From assembly GCA_017626295.1 (NCBI GenBank), contig JAGAJB010000017.1:62001-126000 (forward strand): DNA of 64,000 nucleotides, given 5' to 3'. The notes under the pieces were generated by a model, which saw only the letters and a program-made list of their open reading frames with translations, had not been told where the DNA came from and ran no database searches. Source of the stretch: Clostridia bacterium (GTDB taxonomy: Bacteria; Bacillota; Clostridia; Oscillospirales; Acutalibacteraceae). Of this stretch, positions 27,536-35,764 are shown piece by piece (the first letter of the stretch is position 1; every line of letters starts with the position of its first letter). The position numbers were made by a program, and so were the translations under genes.

Positions 27536-27563
27536 TTGACTTAAATCAAAATAGTGATATAAT
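27536..27563 (+). promoter_or_regulatory. Promoter of the HPr gene
   Basis: TTGACT at 27536-27541, 16-base spacer, TATAAT at 27558-27563; HPr begins 71 bases downstream. Confidence 0.7.
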
Positions 27564-27634
27564 ATACTAGGTGCTAAGATACGTCTGCACATAATTTTGA
27601 TAAATATAATCTATTTGAATGTGGGAGAAATATT

Positions 27635-27898
27635 ATGTACGTTAAAGATGTTACAGTTCAGAATCAGGTTGGCCTTCACGCACGTCCGGCAACTTTCTTT
27701 ATTCAGAAAGCTAACGAGTTCAAATCTTCAATCTGGCTTGAAAAAGAAGAAAGACGTGTTAACGCAAAGAGCCTCCTCGGCGTTCTTTCCCTCGGTATTA
27801 TGGGCGGCACAGATATCCGCATCATAGCAGGCGGCGTTGATGAGGAACAGGCAGTTAATGCTCTTGTTGCTCTCGTTGAAAGCGGCTTTGCAGAATAA
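27635..27898 (+). CDS. HPr family phosphocarrier protein
   Basis: 87 residues. GLHARPAT places the phosphorylatable histidine at H15, and S46 in NAKSLLGVLSLG is the regulatory serine that HPr kinase modifies in Firmicutes. So it may serve sugar transport, carbon catabolite repression or both. It is monocistronic, with its own promoter and terminator, and no enzyme I or HPr kinase is nearby. GGGAG precedes the ATG. Confidence 0.92.
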   Translation: MYVKDVTVQNQVGLHARPATFFIQKANEFKSSIWLEKEERRVNAKSLLGVLSLGIMGGTDIRIIAGGVDEEQAVNALVALVESGFAE

Positions 27899-27916
27899 TT
27901 GTTTTCTGAAAACTCG

Positions 27917-27950
27917 GCGGTGAAGGTTTACCTTTACCGCTTGTTTTTTT
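27917..27950 (+). terminator. Terminator after the HPr gene
   Basis: GCGGTGAAGGT (27917-27927) and ACCTTTACCGC (27930-27940), one G-T pair, then TTGTTTTTTT. Confidence 0.85.
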
Positions 27951-28085
27951 AATTAGGAATGAGGAATTAGGAGTGAGGAGTTTCGGGCACTGCGTGCGGC
28001 ATTGTAATTGCATTTTGTGTAAACAAAATATATCGCATTCAACGAATATATTGCGCGTAGCATATCGCACCGAAGGTATATAACT
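27951..28085. repeat. Intergenic repeat between HPr and uvrC
   Basis: A composite. It opens with near-tandem AATTAGGAATGAGG/AATTAGGAGTGAGG (27951-27979). The core at 27981-28008 matches, inverted, the pyrC-carB spacer. The tail (about 28028-28085) is a row of small hairpins (ATTC/GAAT, GC/GC, ACC/GGT) separated by ATATCGC-type tags, the same architecture as 60413-60615. So this element joins both repeat types of the window. No coding frame is apparent. Confidence 0.7.
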
Positions 28086-28174
28086 CTTTTTTATTGAAAA
28101 TTGCCGTTAGTAAATTACAAAGGTTTCATTTTAGGTTTATCCTTTTGTGTTTCAAAGTGAATTGAGGTGAGTAT

Positions 28175-30007
28175 ATGCAGGAAAAACTCAGACGATTAAA
28201 AGATAAGGCTAATAAATTACCTCTTTCTCCCGGTGTTTATATTATGAAAGATAAAACCGGTAAAATTATATATATCGGCAAGGCTAAGGCTCTTAAAAAC
28301 AGGGTAAGCCAATATTTCGGCTCACAGGAAAAGCATCTTACAAAAGTGCGTAAAATGGTTGAAAATGTTGAAGATTTCGATTATATACTCACCGATAGCG
28401 AGTTTGAGGCGTTGGTGCTTGAATGCAGTCTTATTAAGCAGAATATGCCGAAATACAATATTCTTTTAAAGGACGACAAAGGCTTCAGTTATATTAAAAT
28501 CACACGGGGTTGGCGCAACATTTATGCGGTACTTCAAAAAGATGATGATGGTGCGGATTATCTGGGCCCTTATACCGCAGGATTTTCTGTAACAAAAGCC
28601 GTTGAACAGGCAAAAAAGATTTATAAACTTCCTACTTGTAACAAAAGTTTTCCCCGTGATATAGGTAAAGACAGACCTTGTCTTAATTATCATCTGGGGC
28701 TTTGCTGTGCGCCGTGTTCGGGTAAACTGAGCCTTGGGGAATATCTAAAAAATGTTGACGGCGCACTTGATTTTTTGAAATTCGGCGGTAAAGAAACAAT
28801 AAGGCGTTTGACTGCCGAAATGGAAGAGGCTTCGGAAAATCTTGAATTTGAAAAAGCCGCTAGATTAAGGGATACCATAAGAAGCATTGAAAAAGTGGGA
28901 AGCAGTCAGAAAGTTGTTTCATCCACTTATAAAGTACAGGATGTTTTTGCCCTTTCCGTTATGGACGGCAAGGCTTGTTTTGCGGTACTTCGTTTTGAAG
29001 ATAACCGCCTTTGTGACAGTGAGCATTTCTTTACAGAAGAAGGTGACAGCCTTTCGGAAATGCGGGCAGAACTCATAACTTCGTATTATTCTATGAACAG
29101 AAATGTTCCGCCCCGAATTGAAATTGACGGTGAAGTGGAAGATAAAGAAAATATTGAAAAATGGCTTTCGGAAAAACGGGGAAGTAATGTGAATATTGTT
29201 GTTCCTCAAAAGGGTACACAGGCAAGACTTGTGGAAATGTGTAAATCCAACGCTATGCAGAAACTTTCCGAAAAATACCGTTGCAATGACAGAAACAGAG
29301 AGGCTCTGGAAGAACTTGCGATGTTACTGGGTCTTACTAATATTCCCGAGTATATTGAAGCATACGATATTTCCCATACAGGCGGCAGCGACAATGTGGC
29401 GGGTATGGTAGTTTTCAAAGACGGCAGACCCTTAAAAGATGCCTATCGCCGTTTTGCAATAAAAGGCTTTGTAGGGCAGGATGACTACGGCTCAATGGCA
29501 GAAGTGCTTTCAAGGCGTTTTGAAGAATATTATAAACATAAAGAAGCAGGTGCAACCGTAGGTTTTGCAAGACTTCCCGATTTAATTCTTCTTGACGGCG
29601 GTAAAGGGCAGGTGAATGCGGTAATCCCTGTTTTAAAAGAATATAATATTCAAGTGCCGCTTTTCGGTATGGTGAAAAACAGTAAACACAGAACATCTGC
29701 AATTTCAACGGAAAACGGCAGAATAGATTTTAATTCCCGAAAAAAAGCGTTTACTCTTGTTACTAATATTCAGGATGAAGTTCACCGTTATGCCGTTGCG
29801 TACCACCGCAAAAAACACTCTAAATCCGCGCTTTCCGCAACCCTTACACAGATTAAGGGAATAGGCGAAAAGAAGGCGAAGAATTTAATGATTAAATTTA
29901 AAACCCTTGATGCTATCGGAAAAGCGGATAAGGAAACCCTGATGAGTGTTCCCGGAATTACCGAGGCAAATGCGGTTGAGATTATAAAGGCGTTTAAAGG
30001 TGAATAA
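28175..30007 (+). CDS. uvrC: Excinuclease ABC subunit C
   Basis: 610 residues, usual length. It makes both incisions in nucleotide excision repair. Domains in order: GIY-YIG nuclease (PGVYIMKD and IIYIGKAKALKNR, residues 15-95), a cysteine region (LGLCCAPC), a UVR motif that binds UvrB (about 200-235), an RNase-H-like endonuclease region (DISHTGGSDNVAGMVVF and LILLDGGKGQ) and a helix-hairpin-helix C-terminus (IKGIGEKKAKNLM). GAGGTGA precedes the ATG. Confidence 0.96.
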   Translation: MQEKLRRLKDKANKLPLSPGVYIMKDKTGKIIYIGKAKALKNRVSQYFGSQEKHLTKVRKMVENVEDFDYILTDSEFEALVLECSLIKQNMPKYNILLKDDKGFSYIKITRGWRNIYAVLQKDDDGADYLGPYTAGFSVTKAVEQAKKIYKLPTCNKSFPRDIGKDRPCLNYHLGLCCAPCSGKLSLGEYLKNVDGALDFLKFGGKETIRRLTAEMEEASENLEFEKAARLRDTIRSIEKVGSSQKVVSSTYKVQDVFALSVMDGKACFAVLRFEDNRLCDSEHFFTEEGDSLSEMRAELITSYYSMNRNVPPRIEIDGEVEDKENIEKWLSEKRGSNVNIVVPQKGTQARLVEMCKSNAMQKLSEKYRCNDRNREALEELAMLLGLTNIPEYIEAYDISHTGGSDNVAGMVVFKDGRPLKDAYRRFAIKGFVGQDDYGSMAEVLSRRFEEYYKHKEAGATVGFARLPDLILLDGGKGQVNAVIPVLKEYNIQVPLFGMVKNSKHRTSAISTENGRIDFNSRKKAFTLVTNIQDEVHRYAVAYHRKKHSKSALSATLTQIKGIGEKKAKNLMIKFKTLDAIGKADKETLMSVPGITEANAVEIIKAFKGE

Positions 30008-30011
30008 AAAC

Positions 30012-30040
30012 TTGACAAAACGGGGCATTTAATGTAATAA
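30012..30040 (+). promoter_or_regulatory. Promoter of the rsmD-coaD operon
   Basis: TTGACA at 30012-30017, 17-base spacer, TAATAA at 30035-30040. Confidence 0.7.
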
Positions 30041-30100
30041 TAAACTGATAACATATGTATTGAGTATGTGTGTTAAATGTTGTTCGGGGAGGTGCTGACC

Positions 30101-30637
30101 ATGCGAGTGATAACAGGTTCTGCAAGAGGCAGAAAACTCAGAACTCTTGACGGTGAAAGTGTAAGACCCACTACCGATAAAGTCAAAGAGGCTATGTTCA
30201 GTATTATTCAGTTCGACATTGAGGGTAGCCGTGTGCTTGATATGTTCTGCGGTTGCGGTCAGTTGGGTATTGAAGCGTTAAGTCGCGGTGCAAAGTCCGC
30301 GGTATTCGTTGATATTTCACGCGCTTCTATGTCTGTTACAGAAGAGAATCTTGAAAACACAGGTTTCAGAAGTTGTTCTAAAACCGTTTTGAGTAACTCT
30401 CTGGAATATCTGGACAGAACGTCTGAAATATTCGACATTGCTTTTCTCGACCCGCCTTACAAAGCAGGGATTATGACTGATGCTATTGAACGCGTGAGGC
30501 TTCATATGGCAGACGGCGGTATTATAGTCTGCGAAACAGCGGCAGAAGAAATTTTGCCGGAATGTGTTGAGGGCTTTACTTCAAGACGTTACAAATACGG
30601 CAAGATAGCCCTTACCGTATACAGAAAGGTTGTTTGA
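30101..30637 (+). CDS. rsmD: 16S rRNA (guanine-966-N2)-methyltransferase RsmD
   Basis: 178 residues. The N-terminal MRVITGSARGRKL and RPTTDKVKEAMFSI are RsmD hallmarks; LDMFCGCGQLGIEALSRGA binds S-adenosylmethionine and DPPY (near residue 121) is the amino-methylase catalytic motif. ATG 30101 has GGGGAGGT upstream. It is paired with coaD as in most bacteria. Confidence 0.95.
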   Translation: MRVITGSARGRKLRTLDGESVRPTTDKVKEAMFSIIQFDIEGSRVLDMFCGCGQLGIEALSRGAKSAVFVDISRASMSVTEENLENTGFRSCSKTVLSNSLEYLDRTSEIFDIAFLDPPYKAGIMTDAIERVRLHMADGGIIVCETAAEEILPECVEGFTSRRYKYGKIALTVYRKVV

Positions 30638-30638
30638 T

Positions 30639-31127
30639 ATGGGTAAAACGGTAGTATGTCCCGGTAGTTTTGACCCGCTTACAATAGGACACCTTGATAT
30701 TATCACAAGGTCATCAAAACTTTTTGATAAAGTTATTGTTGTTGTTATGCGTAATTTCAACAAGGATGTAGGCAGTTTCACCACTGAAGAAAGAGTGGAT
30801 TTCATAAAACGCTGTACAAAGAATTTAGAAAATGTCAGCGTTGACACATACGCAGGGCTTCTGGCTGATTATGTGCGCGAAAAAGGCGCTTCGGCAGTAG
30901 TAAAAGGCTTGCGTGCTATTTCGGATTATGACGATGAATTCCGTCAGGCGCTTACAAACCAGCGACTTAATTCCGAAATGGAAACAATTTTTATGGTTTC
31001 AAATGCCGAGCATATGTTTTTAAGTTCGAGCGTTGTAAAAGAAGTTTGCAGACTGGGTGGCGACATTACACAGTTTGTTCCCCCTGAAATCTGTGACGAT
31101 ATAATTAAAAGACTGGGCAGAAAATAA
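30639..31127 (+). CDS. coaD: Phosphopantetheine adenylyltransferase
   Basis: 162 residues. It makes dephospho-CoA from phosphopantetheine and ATP. The nucleotidyltransferase HxGH-like signature is GSFDPLTIGH (residues 9-18, H18), and FLSSSVVKE near residue 130 is the second ATP motif. The start is one base after the rsmD stop, with GAAAGGT inside rsmD. Confidence 0.96.
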   Translation: MGKTVVCPGSFDPLTIGHLDIITRSSKLFDKVIVVVMRNFNKDVGSFTTEERVDFIKRCTKNLENVSVDTYAGLLADYVREKGASAVVKGLRAISDYDDEFRQALTNQRLNSEMETIFMVSNAEHMFLSSSVVKEVCRLGGDITQFVPPEICDDIIKRLGRK

Positions 31128-31159
31128 TTGCCCTGAGATAGTGAAAGGAACGATTTAAA

Positions 31160-31714
31160 ATGAGCAATATTGAAACATCACTTGAAAGTATTGACAGACT
31201 TATTGCTGAGGCAAAAGCAATGCCTTTTTCATCAAAACTTCTTATTGATGAGGAAGAACTCGCAAGACTTGTAGAGGATATTCGCTTGAATATGCCTATC
31301 GAAATCACACAGGCTAAGAAAATCGCTCAGGAAAGACGCGATATACTTAACGATGCCGAAGCACAGGCGGAGGAAATTATCCACAAGGCTCGTCAGAGAG
31401 CAGATATTATGATTGAAGAACATCAGATTACAAAAGAGGCTAAAGGTGCTGCTGACGGTATTCTTCAGCAGGCAAGAGATGATGCTGCGGCTATTCGTTC
31501 CGAGGCAAAAACTCACGCTCGCGAAATCACCGATAAGGCTGAAAGATGGTCTGAGGATATTCGCAGAAACGCAAGTTCTTACGTTGAAACTATCATAAGA
31601 GATACTGACGAAACACTTACAAAGAGCGTTAACGATATAAGAAAACTCCGTCAGAGCATCAGAGATGCTTTGGCACAAAATAATACTGCGTCCAAACCCA
31701 GATTTGACGACTGA
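31160..31714 (+). CDS. Coiled-coil protein of unknown function
   Basis: 184 residues. From about residue 60 to 170 it is a nearly continuous charged helix rich in Ala, Glu, Lys and Arg (for example AEAQAEEIIHKARQRAD, then QARDDAAAIRSEAKTHA), resembling ATP-synthase b-subunit stalks or DivIVA-type tails. No signal peptide or membrane helix is present. Proteins of this look often follow coaD in Clostridia. It precedes the pseudokinase by 20 bases in the same probable transcript, so a shared envelope or division role is possible but unproven. Confidence 0.8.
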   Translation: MSNIETSLESIDRLIAEAKAMPFSSKLLIDEEELARLVEDIRLNMPIEITQAKKIAQERRDILNDAEAQAEEIIHKARQRADIMIEEHQITKEAKGAADGILQQARDDAAAIRSEAKTHAREITDKAERWSEDIRRNASSYVETIIRDTDETLTKSVNDIRKLRQSIRDALAQNNTASKPRFDD

Positions 31715-31734
31715 TTTAAAGGTGAATTTTAACA

Positions 31735-33594
31735 ATGGAAAAAGAAAAGTTGTGTTTACGTTGCATGAGAAAAATCGGCAACAATACAATTTGTCCTTAT
31801 TGTCGAAATGAGAGCAGTAAACCTCAGAAGGACCCTTATCTTCCGCTTAAAACAGTTGTGGGCGGCCGTTACCTTATAGGAAAACTCGTCAGCACAAACG
31901 GTGAGGGTTCTACTTACAATGCTTTTGACCTTGAGGCAAAAAGACCTGTAACACTTCGTGAGTTGTATCCTAAGGGATTACTTACAAGGGGCGAGGGTAA
32001 CTATTGCCTTGTTAACGTGGGTAAAGCATCTGAGTTCATTGACGCAAAGGATTCGTTCATAAAACTTTGGGATAAACTTTCTACCCTTAAAGGTTTTACT
32101 GCGCTTACTCCTGCAACCCATGTTTTTGAAGATTTAGGTACTGTTTATGCCGTAAGCGAATTTTTGGGTGAGGGTCAGACTTTACGCGAATACCTGTTGG
32201 GAAAAGAACAGGGTTATATATCCTGGGATGAAGCAAGAGTTCTTTTTATGCCCGTGCTTTCCGCTATGGGCGCTCTTCACAATGCAGGTATTATTCACGG
32301 CGGAATTTCTCCCACTAACCTTGTTATAGATGCTAACGGCAAAATGAGGATTACAGGTTACTGTATTCCCGAAATGCGTACAGAAAAAAGCGGTATGGAA
32401 AGCGAATTGTTTGACGGCTACGCAGCGGTTGAACAGTACGGTTTCAGTAACGGTTTAGGAACGTATTCCGATATTTACGCTTTCGCTGCCGTTCTTTACA
32501 GAGCACTTATCGGCAGTACGCCTATAAGTGCCGCATCAAGACTCACTAACGACAAATTGATGATTCCCGGAAAATTTGCAGAGCAACTTCCTGCGTATGT
32601 TATAAACGCGCTTGTTAATGCATTGCAGATTCTTCCCGAGGACAGAACAGAAACGGTGGAAGACCTCAGAGATGAACTTTCCGCTTCACCCGCCGCAGCA
32701 GGTACTGCCGCACAAGCTTACTCTTCCCTTTATGCTTCACATGAGGATGATTACGAGGATGACACTCCTTCTGCACCGCCTCTTTCGGATGATGAGGACG
32801 GCGAGTATGAGGAACACGAAGAGGAAGAAAGCACAGGTCTTAAAAAGAGCACAATCGTTGCTTTTGTTGTAAGTGCTGTTGTGTGTCTTGCTGTTCTTAT
32901 CGGTGTATTGGTCGGTTTCAAAGGTTGTTCCGGCGGAGATACTGATAATACAACAACATCTCTCGAAGACGGTATTACAACCGAAGAAAACGCTGAAACA
33001 GAGGGTGAAACCGAAATCGGTAACGTTTCAATCAAAATACCCAATTTCGTAGGCAAGTTCTACGACGATATTAAAGACGACGATAAATATAAACAGGTTC
33101 TTAAGTTTGAAACAGAGTATGTTGACAGTAAAGAAGAACGCGGTAAAATTATTTCTCAGTCTTTAAATGCAGGTACAGAGGTTACGTCACTTAATCCCCG
33201 TACTATTACCCTTAAAATCAGTGACGGACTTGAAGTGCCGGACGTTGTAGGTAAATCAATGAAAGATGCTATTGATATACTCAAAGGCGAAGGTTTTAAG
33301 AATATTAAAACCGAGTCAGGTAAAGTAGCAAGTAATTCTGCCGAATCAAATTCTGTTTACAGAGTTGTTTTCGATGACCCCGAGTCAAACGACTGGGCGG
33401 AGATTCCCGATGACAGAAGGCTTTCCGCAACGGATACCCTTATTATTTACTATTACGGTGAATATGCGCAATCAACTACTGCCACACAGCCTGAAACTAC
33501 CGAAGCAACCACTCAGCAAACAGAACCCGATACTACCGGAGAGGATACTGCTGTAAATTCGGGCGAAGAATCTGTTTCTGCAGATAACGAATAA
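31735..33594 (+). CDS. Zinc-ribbon, pseudokinase, transmembrane, PASTA-repeat protein
   Basis: 619 residues. Order: an N-terminal zinc ribbon (C7, C10, C20, C23); a protein-kinase-like domain (about 40-325); an acidic linker; one membrane helix (about 374-395); two PASTA-like repeats outside (about 430-497 and 498-572); and a Thr/Glu-rich tail. PASTA kinases such as PrkC sense peptidoglycan fragments. Here the catalytic residues are lost: the VAIK lysine is arginine (R75 in TLRELYP), HRD is H188-G-G, and the DFG position reads GYC. So it is a pseudokinase by sequence, perhaps a scaffold or a ligand sensor. GGTG upstream of the ATG is the ribosome site. Confidence 0.85.
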   Translation: MEKEKLCLRCMRKIGNNTICPYCRNESSKPQKDPYLPLKTVVGGRYLIGKLVSTNGEGSTYNAFDLEAKRPVTLRELYPKGLLTRGEGNYCLVNVGKASEFIDAKDSFIKLWDKLSTLKGFTALTPATHVFEDLGTVYAVSEFLGEGQTLREYLLGKEQGYISWDEARVLFMPVLSAMGALHNAGIIHGGISPTNLVIDANGKMRITGYCIPEMRTEKSGMESELFDGYAAVEQYGFSNGLGTYSDIYAFAAVLYRALIGSTPISAASRLTNDKLMIPGKFAEQLPAYVINALVNALQILPEDRTETVEDLRDELSASPAAAGTAAQAYSSLYASHEDDYEDDTPSAPPLSDDEDGEYEEHEEEESTGLKKSTIVAFVVSAVVCLAVLIGVLVGFKGCSGGDTDNTTTSLEDGITTEENAETEGETEIGNVSIKIPNFVGKFYDDIKDDDKYKQVLKFETEYVDSKEERGKIISQSLNAGTEVTSLNPRTITLKISDGLEVPDVVGKSMKDAIDILKGEGFKNIKTESGKVASNSAESNSVYRVVFDDPESNDWAEIPDDRRLSATDTLIIYYYGEYAQSTTATQPETTEATTQQTEPDTTGEDTAVNSGEESVSADNE

Positions 33595-33609
33595 ATAGTA
33601 AAAAAACAC

Positions 33610-33638
33610 TTGACAAACAGTATATAAACTGATATTAT
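33610..33638 (+). promoter_or_regulatory. Promoter of infC-rpmI-rplT
   Basis: TTGACA at 33610-33615, 17-base spacer, TATTAT at 33633-33638. Confidence 0.85.
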
Positions 33639-33644
33639 ATTTGA

Positions 33645-33771
33645 GCAATAAAGCAGAACTGTTCCGTTCTCACCAAACGAGCGCATTGTTTGGTCAATAG
33701 TCTCAGTATTTTAACGCACTTAGTGCGTCATTGGGCTTGAACGGAATATTCCGTTCAAGCTTTTAATATTT
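33645..33771 (+). ncRNA. L20-type autoregulatory leader of infC-rpmI-rplT
   Basis: The leader ends in a 26-base perfect palindrome, GCTTGAACGGAAT (33735-33747) and ATTCCGTTCAAGC (33748-33760), followed by TTTTAATATTTT. TTCCGTTC at 33662-33669 is complementary to GAACGGAA at 33739-33746 in its 5' arm, an alternative antiterminator. Two more hairpins lie between (ACCAAAC/GTTTGGT and ACGCAC/GTGCGT). In Firmicutes, ribosomal protein L20 controls this operon through such a leader; I infer the same here from position and mutually exclusive folds, not from a covariance match. Confidence 0.75.
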
Positions 33772-33788
33772 TCAGGAGGTGCTTAGGT

Positions 33789-34304
33789 ATCAGCAAGGAA
33801 AATCAGATCAATGAGGAAATCAGAGATAAAGAAGTAAGAGTTATTTCTGCACAGGGTGAGCAGGTTGGCATTATGTCAGCAAAAGAGGCTCTCGCATTAG
33901 CAGAAAAAAGCAACCTTGACCTTGTTAAGATTGCTCCCGGCGCAAATCCGCCCGTCTGCAAAATTATGGACTACGGTAAGTTCCGTTTTGAGCAGGCTAA
34001 ACGCGAAAAAGAAGCCAAGAAAAATCAAAAGGTTATGGACATTAAAGAAGTTCGTTTATCTTTGAACATTGACACAGGAGATTTTAACACTAAAGTAAAC
34101 CACGCATTACGCTTTTTGCGTGATGGTAACAAGGTTAAAGTGTCTATTCGTTTCAGAGGCAGAGAGATGGCACACACTGAACACGGTCTTGACGTTATGC
34201 AACGCTTTGCAGAGGCTTGTTCCGAAAACGGCTCTGTTGAAAAAGCCGCTAAACTTGAAGGTCGCTCAATGCTTATGTTCCTTGTTCCCAAGGCATCCAA
34301 GTAA
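33789..34304 (+). CDS. infC: Translation initiation factor IF-3, ATC start
   Basis: 171 residues. It keeps ribosomal subunits apart and checks the start codon. The first ATG (33873) would remove the conserved NQINEEIRDKEVRVI region; the frame continues upstream to ATC at 33789, exactly eight bases after AGGAGGT. Non-AUG starts (AUU, AUC, AUA) are known for infC and allow IF-3 to limit its own synthesis. The N domain, a linker with KNQKVMDIKEVRLSLNID and the C domain with RFRGREMAHTEHG are all present. Confidence 0.93.
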   Translation: MSKENQINEEIRDKEVRVISAQGEQVGIMSAKEALALAEKSNLDLVKIAPGANPPVCKIMDYGKFRFEQAKREKEAKKNQKVMDIKEVRLSLNIDTGDFNTKVNHALRFLRDGNKVKVSIRFRGREMAHTEHGLDVMQRFAEACSENGSVEKAAKLEGRSMLMFLVPKASK

Positions 34305-34328
34305 TTGCAATATTAAGGAGGATTTATC

Positions 34329-34526
34329 ATGCCCAAGATTAAAACACACTCAGGCGCTAAGAAGCGTTTCAAAATGTCTAAAAACGGCAAGCCCATCCGC
34401 GCACATGCTAACAAGTCTCACATCCTTACCAAGAAGACTACAAAACGTAAAAGAGGTCTTCGCAAGACAAATGTTGCAGACGTTACAAATCAGAAGCAGA
34501 TTAAACGTCTTATTCCCTACAAATAA
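34329..34526 (+). CDS. rpmI: Ribosomal protein bL35
   Basis: 65 residues, very basic, beginning [14 protein letters not shown], with the [16 protein letters not shown] segment typical of bL35. AAGGAGG precedes the ATG. It is the middle gene of infC-rpmI-rplT. Confidence 0.97.
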   Translation: MPKIKTHSGAKKRFKMSKNGKPIRAHANKSHILTKKTTKRKRGLRKTNVADVTNQKQIKRLIPYK

Positions 34527-34552
34527 TTAACGGTAAACGGAGGTAACTTACA

Positions 34553-34906
34553 ATGGCACGTATAAAAGGTGCGATGATGACTCGCAAAAGAAGAAATAAA
34601 GTTCTCAAACTTGCTAAAGGCTACTATGGTTCAAAGAGCAAACTTTTCAAGACTGCTAAACAGGCAGTTATGAAAAGCGGTAACTACGCTTACATCGGCC
34701 GTAAACAGAAAAAGAGAGATTTCCGTCGTCTTTGGATTACAAGAATCTCTGCTGCTTGCAAAATGAACGGTATCAACTATTCAACATTCATCAACGGTCT
34801 TAAAAAAGCAGGCATCGAACTCAACAGAAAGATGCTCTCAGAGATCGCTATTGCAGATCCCGAAGGCTTTGCAGCACTTGTTGAAAAGGCAAAAGCAGCC
34901 CTCTAA
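34553..34906 (+). CDS. rplT: Ribosomal protein bL20
   Basis: 117 residues, basic, beginning [25 protein letters not shown], with [16 protein letters not shown] in the middle. It binds 23S rRNA early in assembly and, in Firmicutes, represses its own operon at the leader. GGAGG is upstream of the ATG. Confidence 0.97.
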   Translation: MARIKGAMMTRKRRNKVLKLAKGYYGSKSKLFKTAKQAVMKSGNYAYIGRKQKKRDFRRLWITRISAACKMNGINYSTFINGLKKAGIELNRKMLSEIAIADPEGFAALVEKAKAAL

Positions 34907-34919
34907 TAATCGGTTATTG

Positions 34920-34959
34920 CGCCCGACCAATTTTATTTTGGTCGGGCGTTAGATGTTTT
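34920..34959 (+). terminator. Terminator after rplT
   Basis: CGCCCGACCAA (34920-34930), loop TTTTATT, TTGGTCGGGCG (34938-34948), then TTAGATGTTTTT. Confidence 0.85.
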
Positions 34960-34978
34960 TGTAGTAGGGGGAATTGTT

Positions 34979-35764
34979 ACGGAAAAAATTACAAGTAAGG
35001 CAAATGACCGCGTCAAATATGCGGTGAAACTTCGCGAAAAAGACAGTTTCAGAAAATCAGAAGGACTGTTTTTTATAGAGGGCGCAAGGCTTTGTGCAGA
35101 CGCTGCTTTAAGTTCTGTAAAAATAAAAGAACTTTATGTTACGGAAAGCGCAAGGGTTAAATATTCCGAGTATGTACGTTTGGCGGAAAATGTGGCTGAG
35201 CGTAGTTTCCTTGTGTCTGAAGAAGTGGCTGAAAAACTAAGTGATACAAAGAATCCTCAAGGGGTTTTCTGTATCTGCAAAATGCTTGACAAAAATGCAA
35301 ATATAGGTAAAATAAAATACAATGGGAAATATATTGCCTTGGAAAACGTATCTAATCCGTCAAACTTCGGCGCAGTTGTAAGAACCGCCGAGGCTGTCGG
35401 ACTTGACGGCGTTATTGTAAGCGGTGGTTGTGATATATATAACCCCAAATCACAACGTGCTGCAATGGGCTCGCTGTTCAGACTCAATATTGTTGAAGTT
35501 GACGATTTACCCGATTTTCTTAAAAGCCTTGCTGAAAACGGTATGTCGGTTTATGCAGGTGTACCTGACAGTAATGTGGAGAAAATCACAGAAGTAGATA
35601 TGAAGAACGGTGTTGTTACCGTAATCGGCAATGAGGGTAACGGTATAAGTGACGCGACTAAAAAAGCATCAACAAAACTCGTTACAATTCCCATGCAAGG
35701 TAGGGCAGAGTCCCTTAATGCTGCGGCAGCGGCATCAATTATGATTTGGGAAATGATGAGATGA
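34979..35764 (+). CDS. TrmH-family (SpoU) RNA methyltransferase, apparent ACG start
   Basis: 261 residues if started at 34979. It transfers methyl groups to ribose 2'-OH of tRNA or rRNA. The C-terminal SPOUT domain shows NVSNPSNFGAVVRTAEAVG, VIGNEGNGI and SLNAAAAASIMIWE; the N-terminal substrate-binding domain needs the segment ITSKANDRVKYAVKLREKD, which lies upstream of the first usable start (GTG 35024). Reading back gives ACG at 34979, exactly seven bases after AGGGGG, where an ATG would be expected. I infer an ACG start (or a T-to-C sequence error). The 3' end overlaps dprA by four bases. Confidence 0.85.
   Translation, partial: TEKITSKANDRVKYAVKLREKDSFRKSEGLFFIEGARLCADAALSSVKIKELYVTESARVKYSEYVRLAENVAERSFLVSEEVAEKLSDTKNPQGVFCICKMLDKNANIGKIKYNGKYIALENVSNPSNFGAVVRTAEAVGLDGVIVSGGCDIYNPKSQRAAMGSLFRLNIVEVDDLPDFLKSLAENGMSVYAGVPDSNVEKITEVDMKNGVVTVIGNEGNGISDATKKASTKLVTIPMQGRAESLNAAAAASIMIWEMMR

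Noticed and set aside
35746..35760. Earlier TTG start for dprA
   Set aside because: It has no ribosome site, and ATG 35761 overlaps the upstream stop in the usual way.
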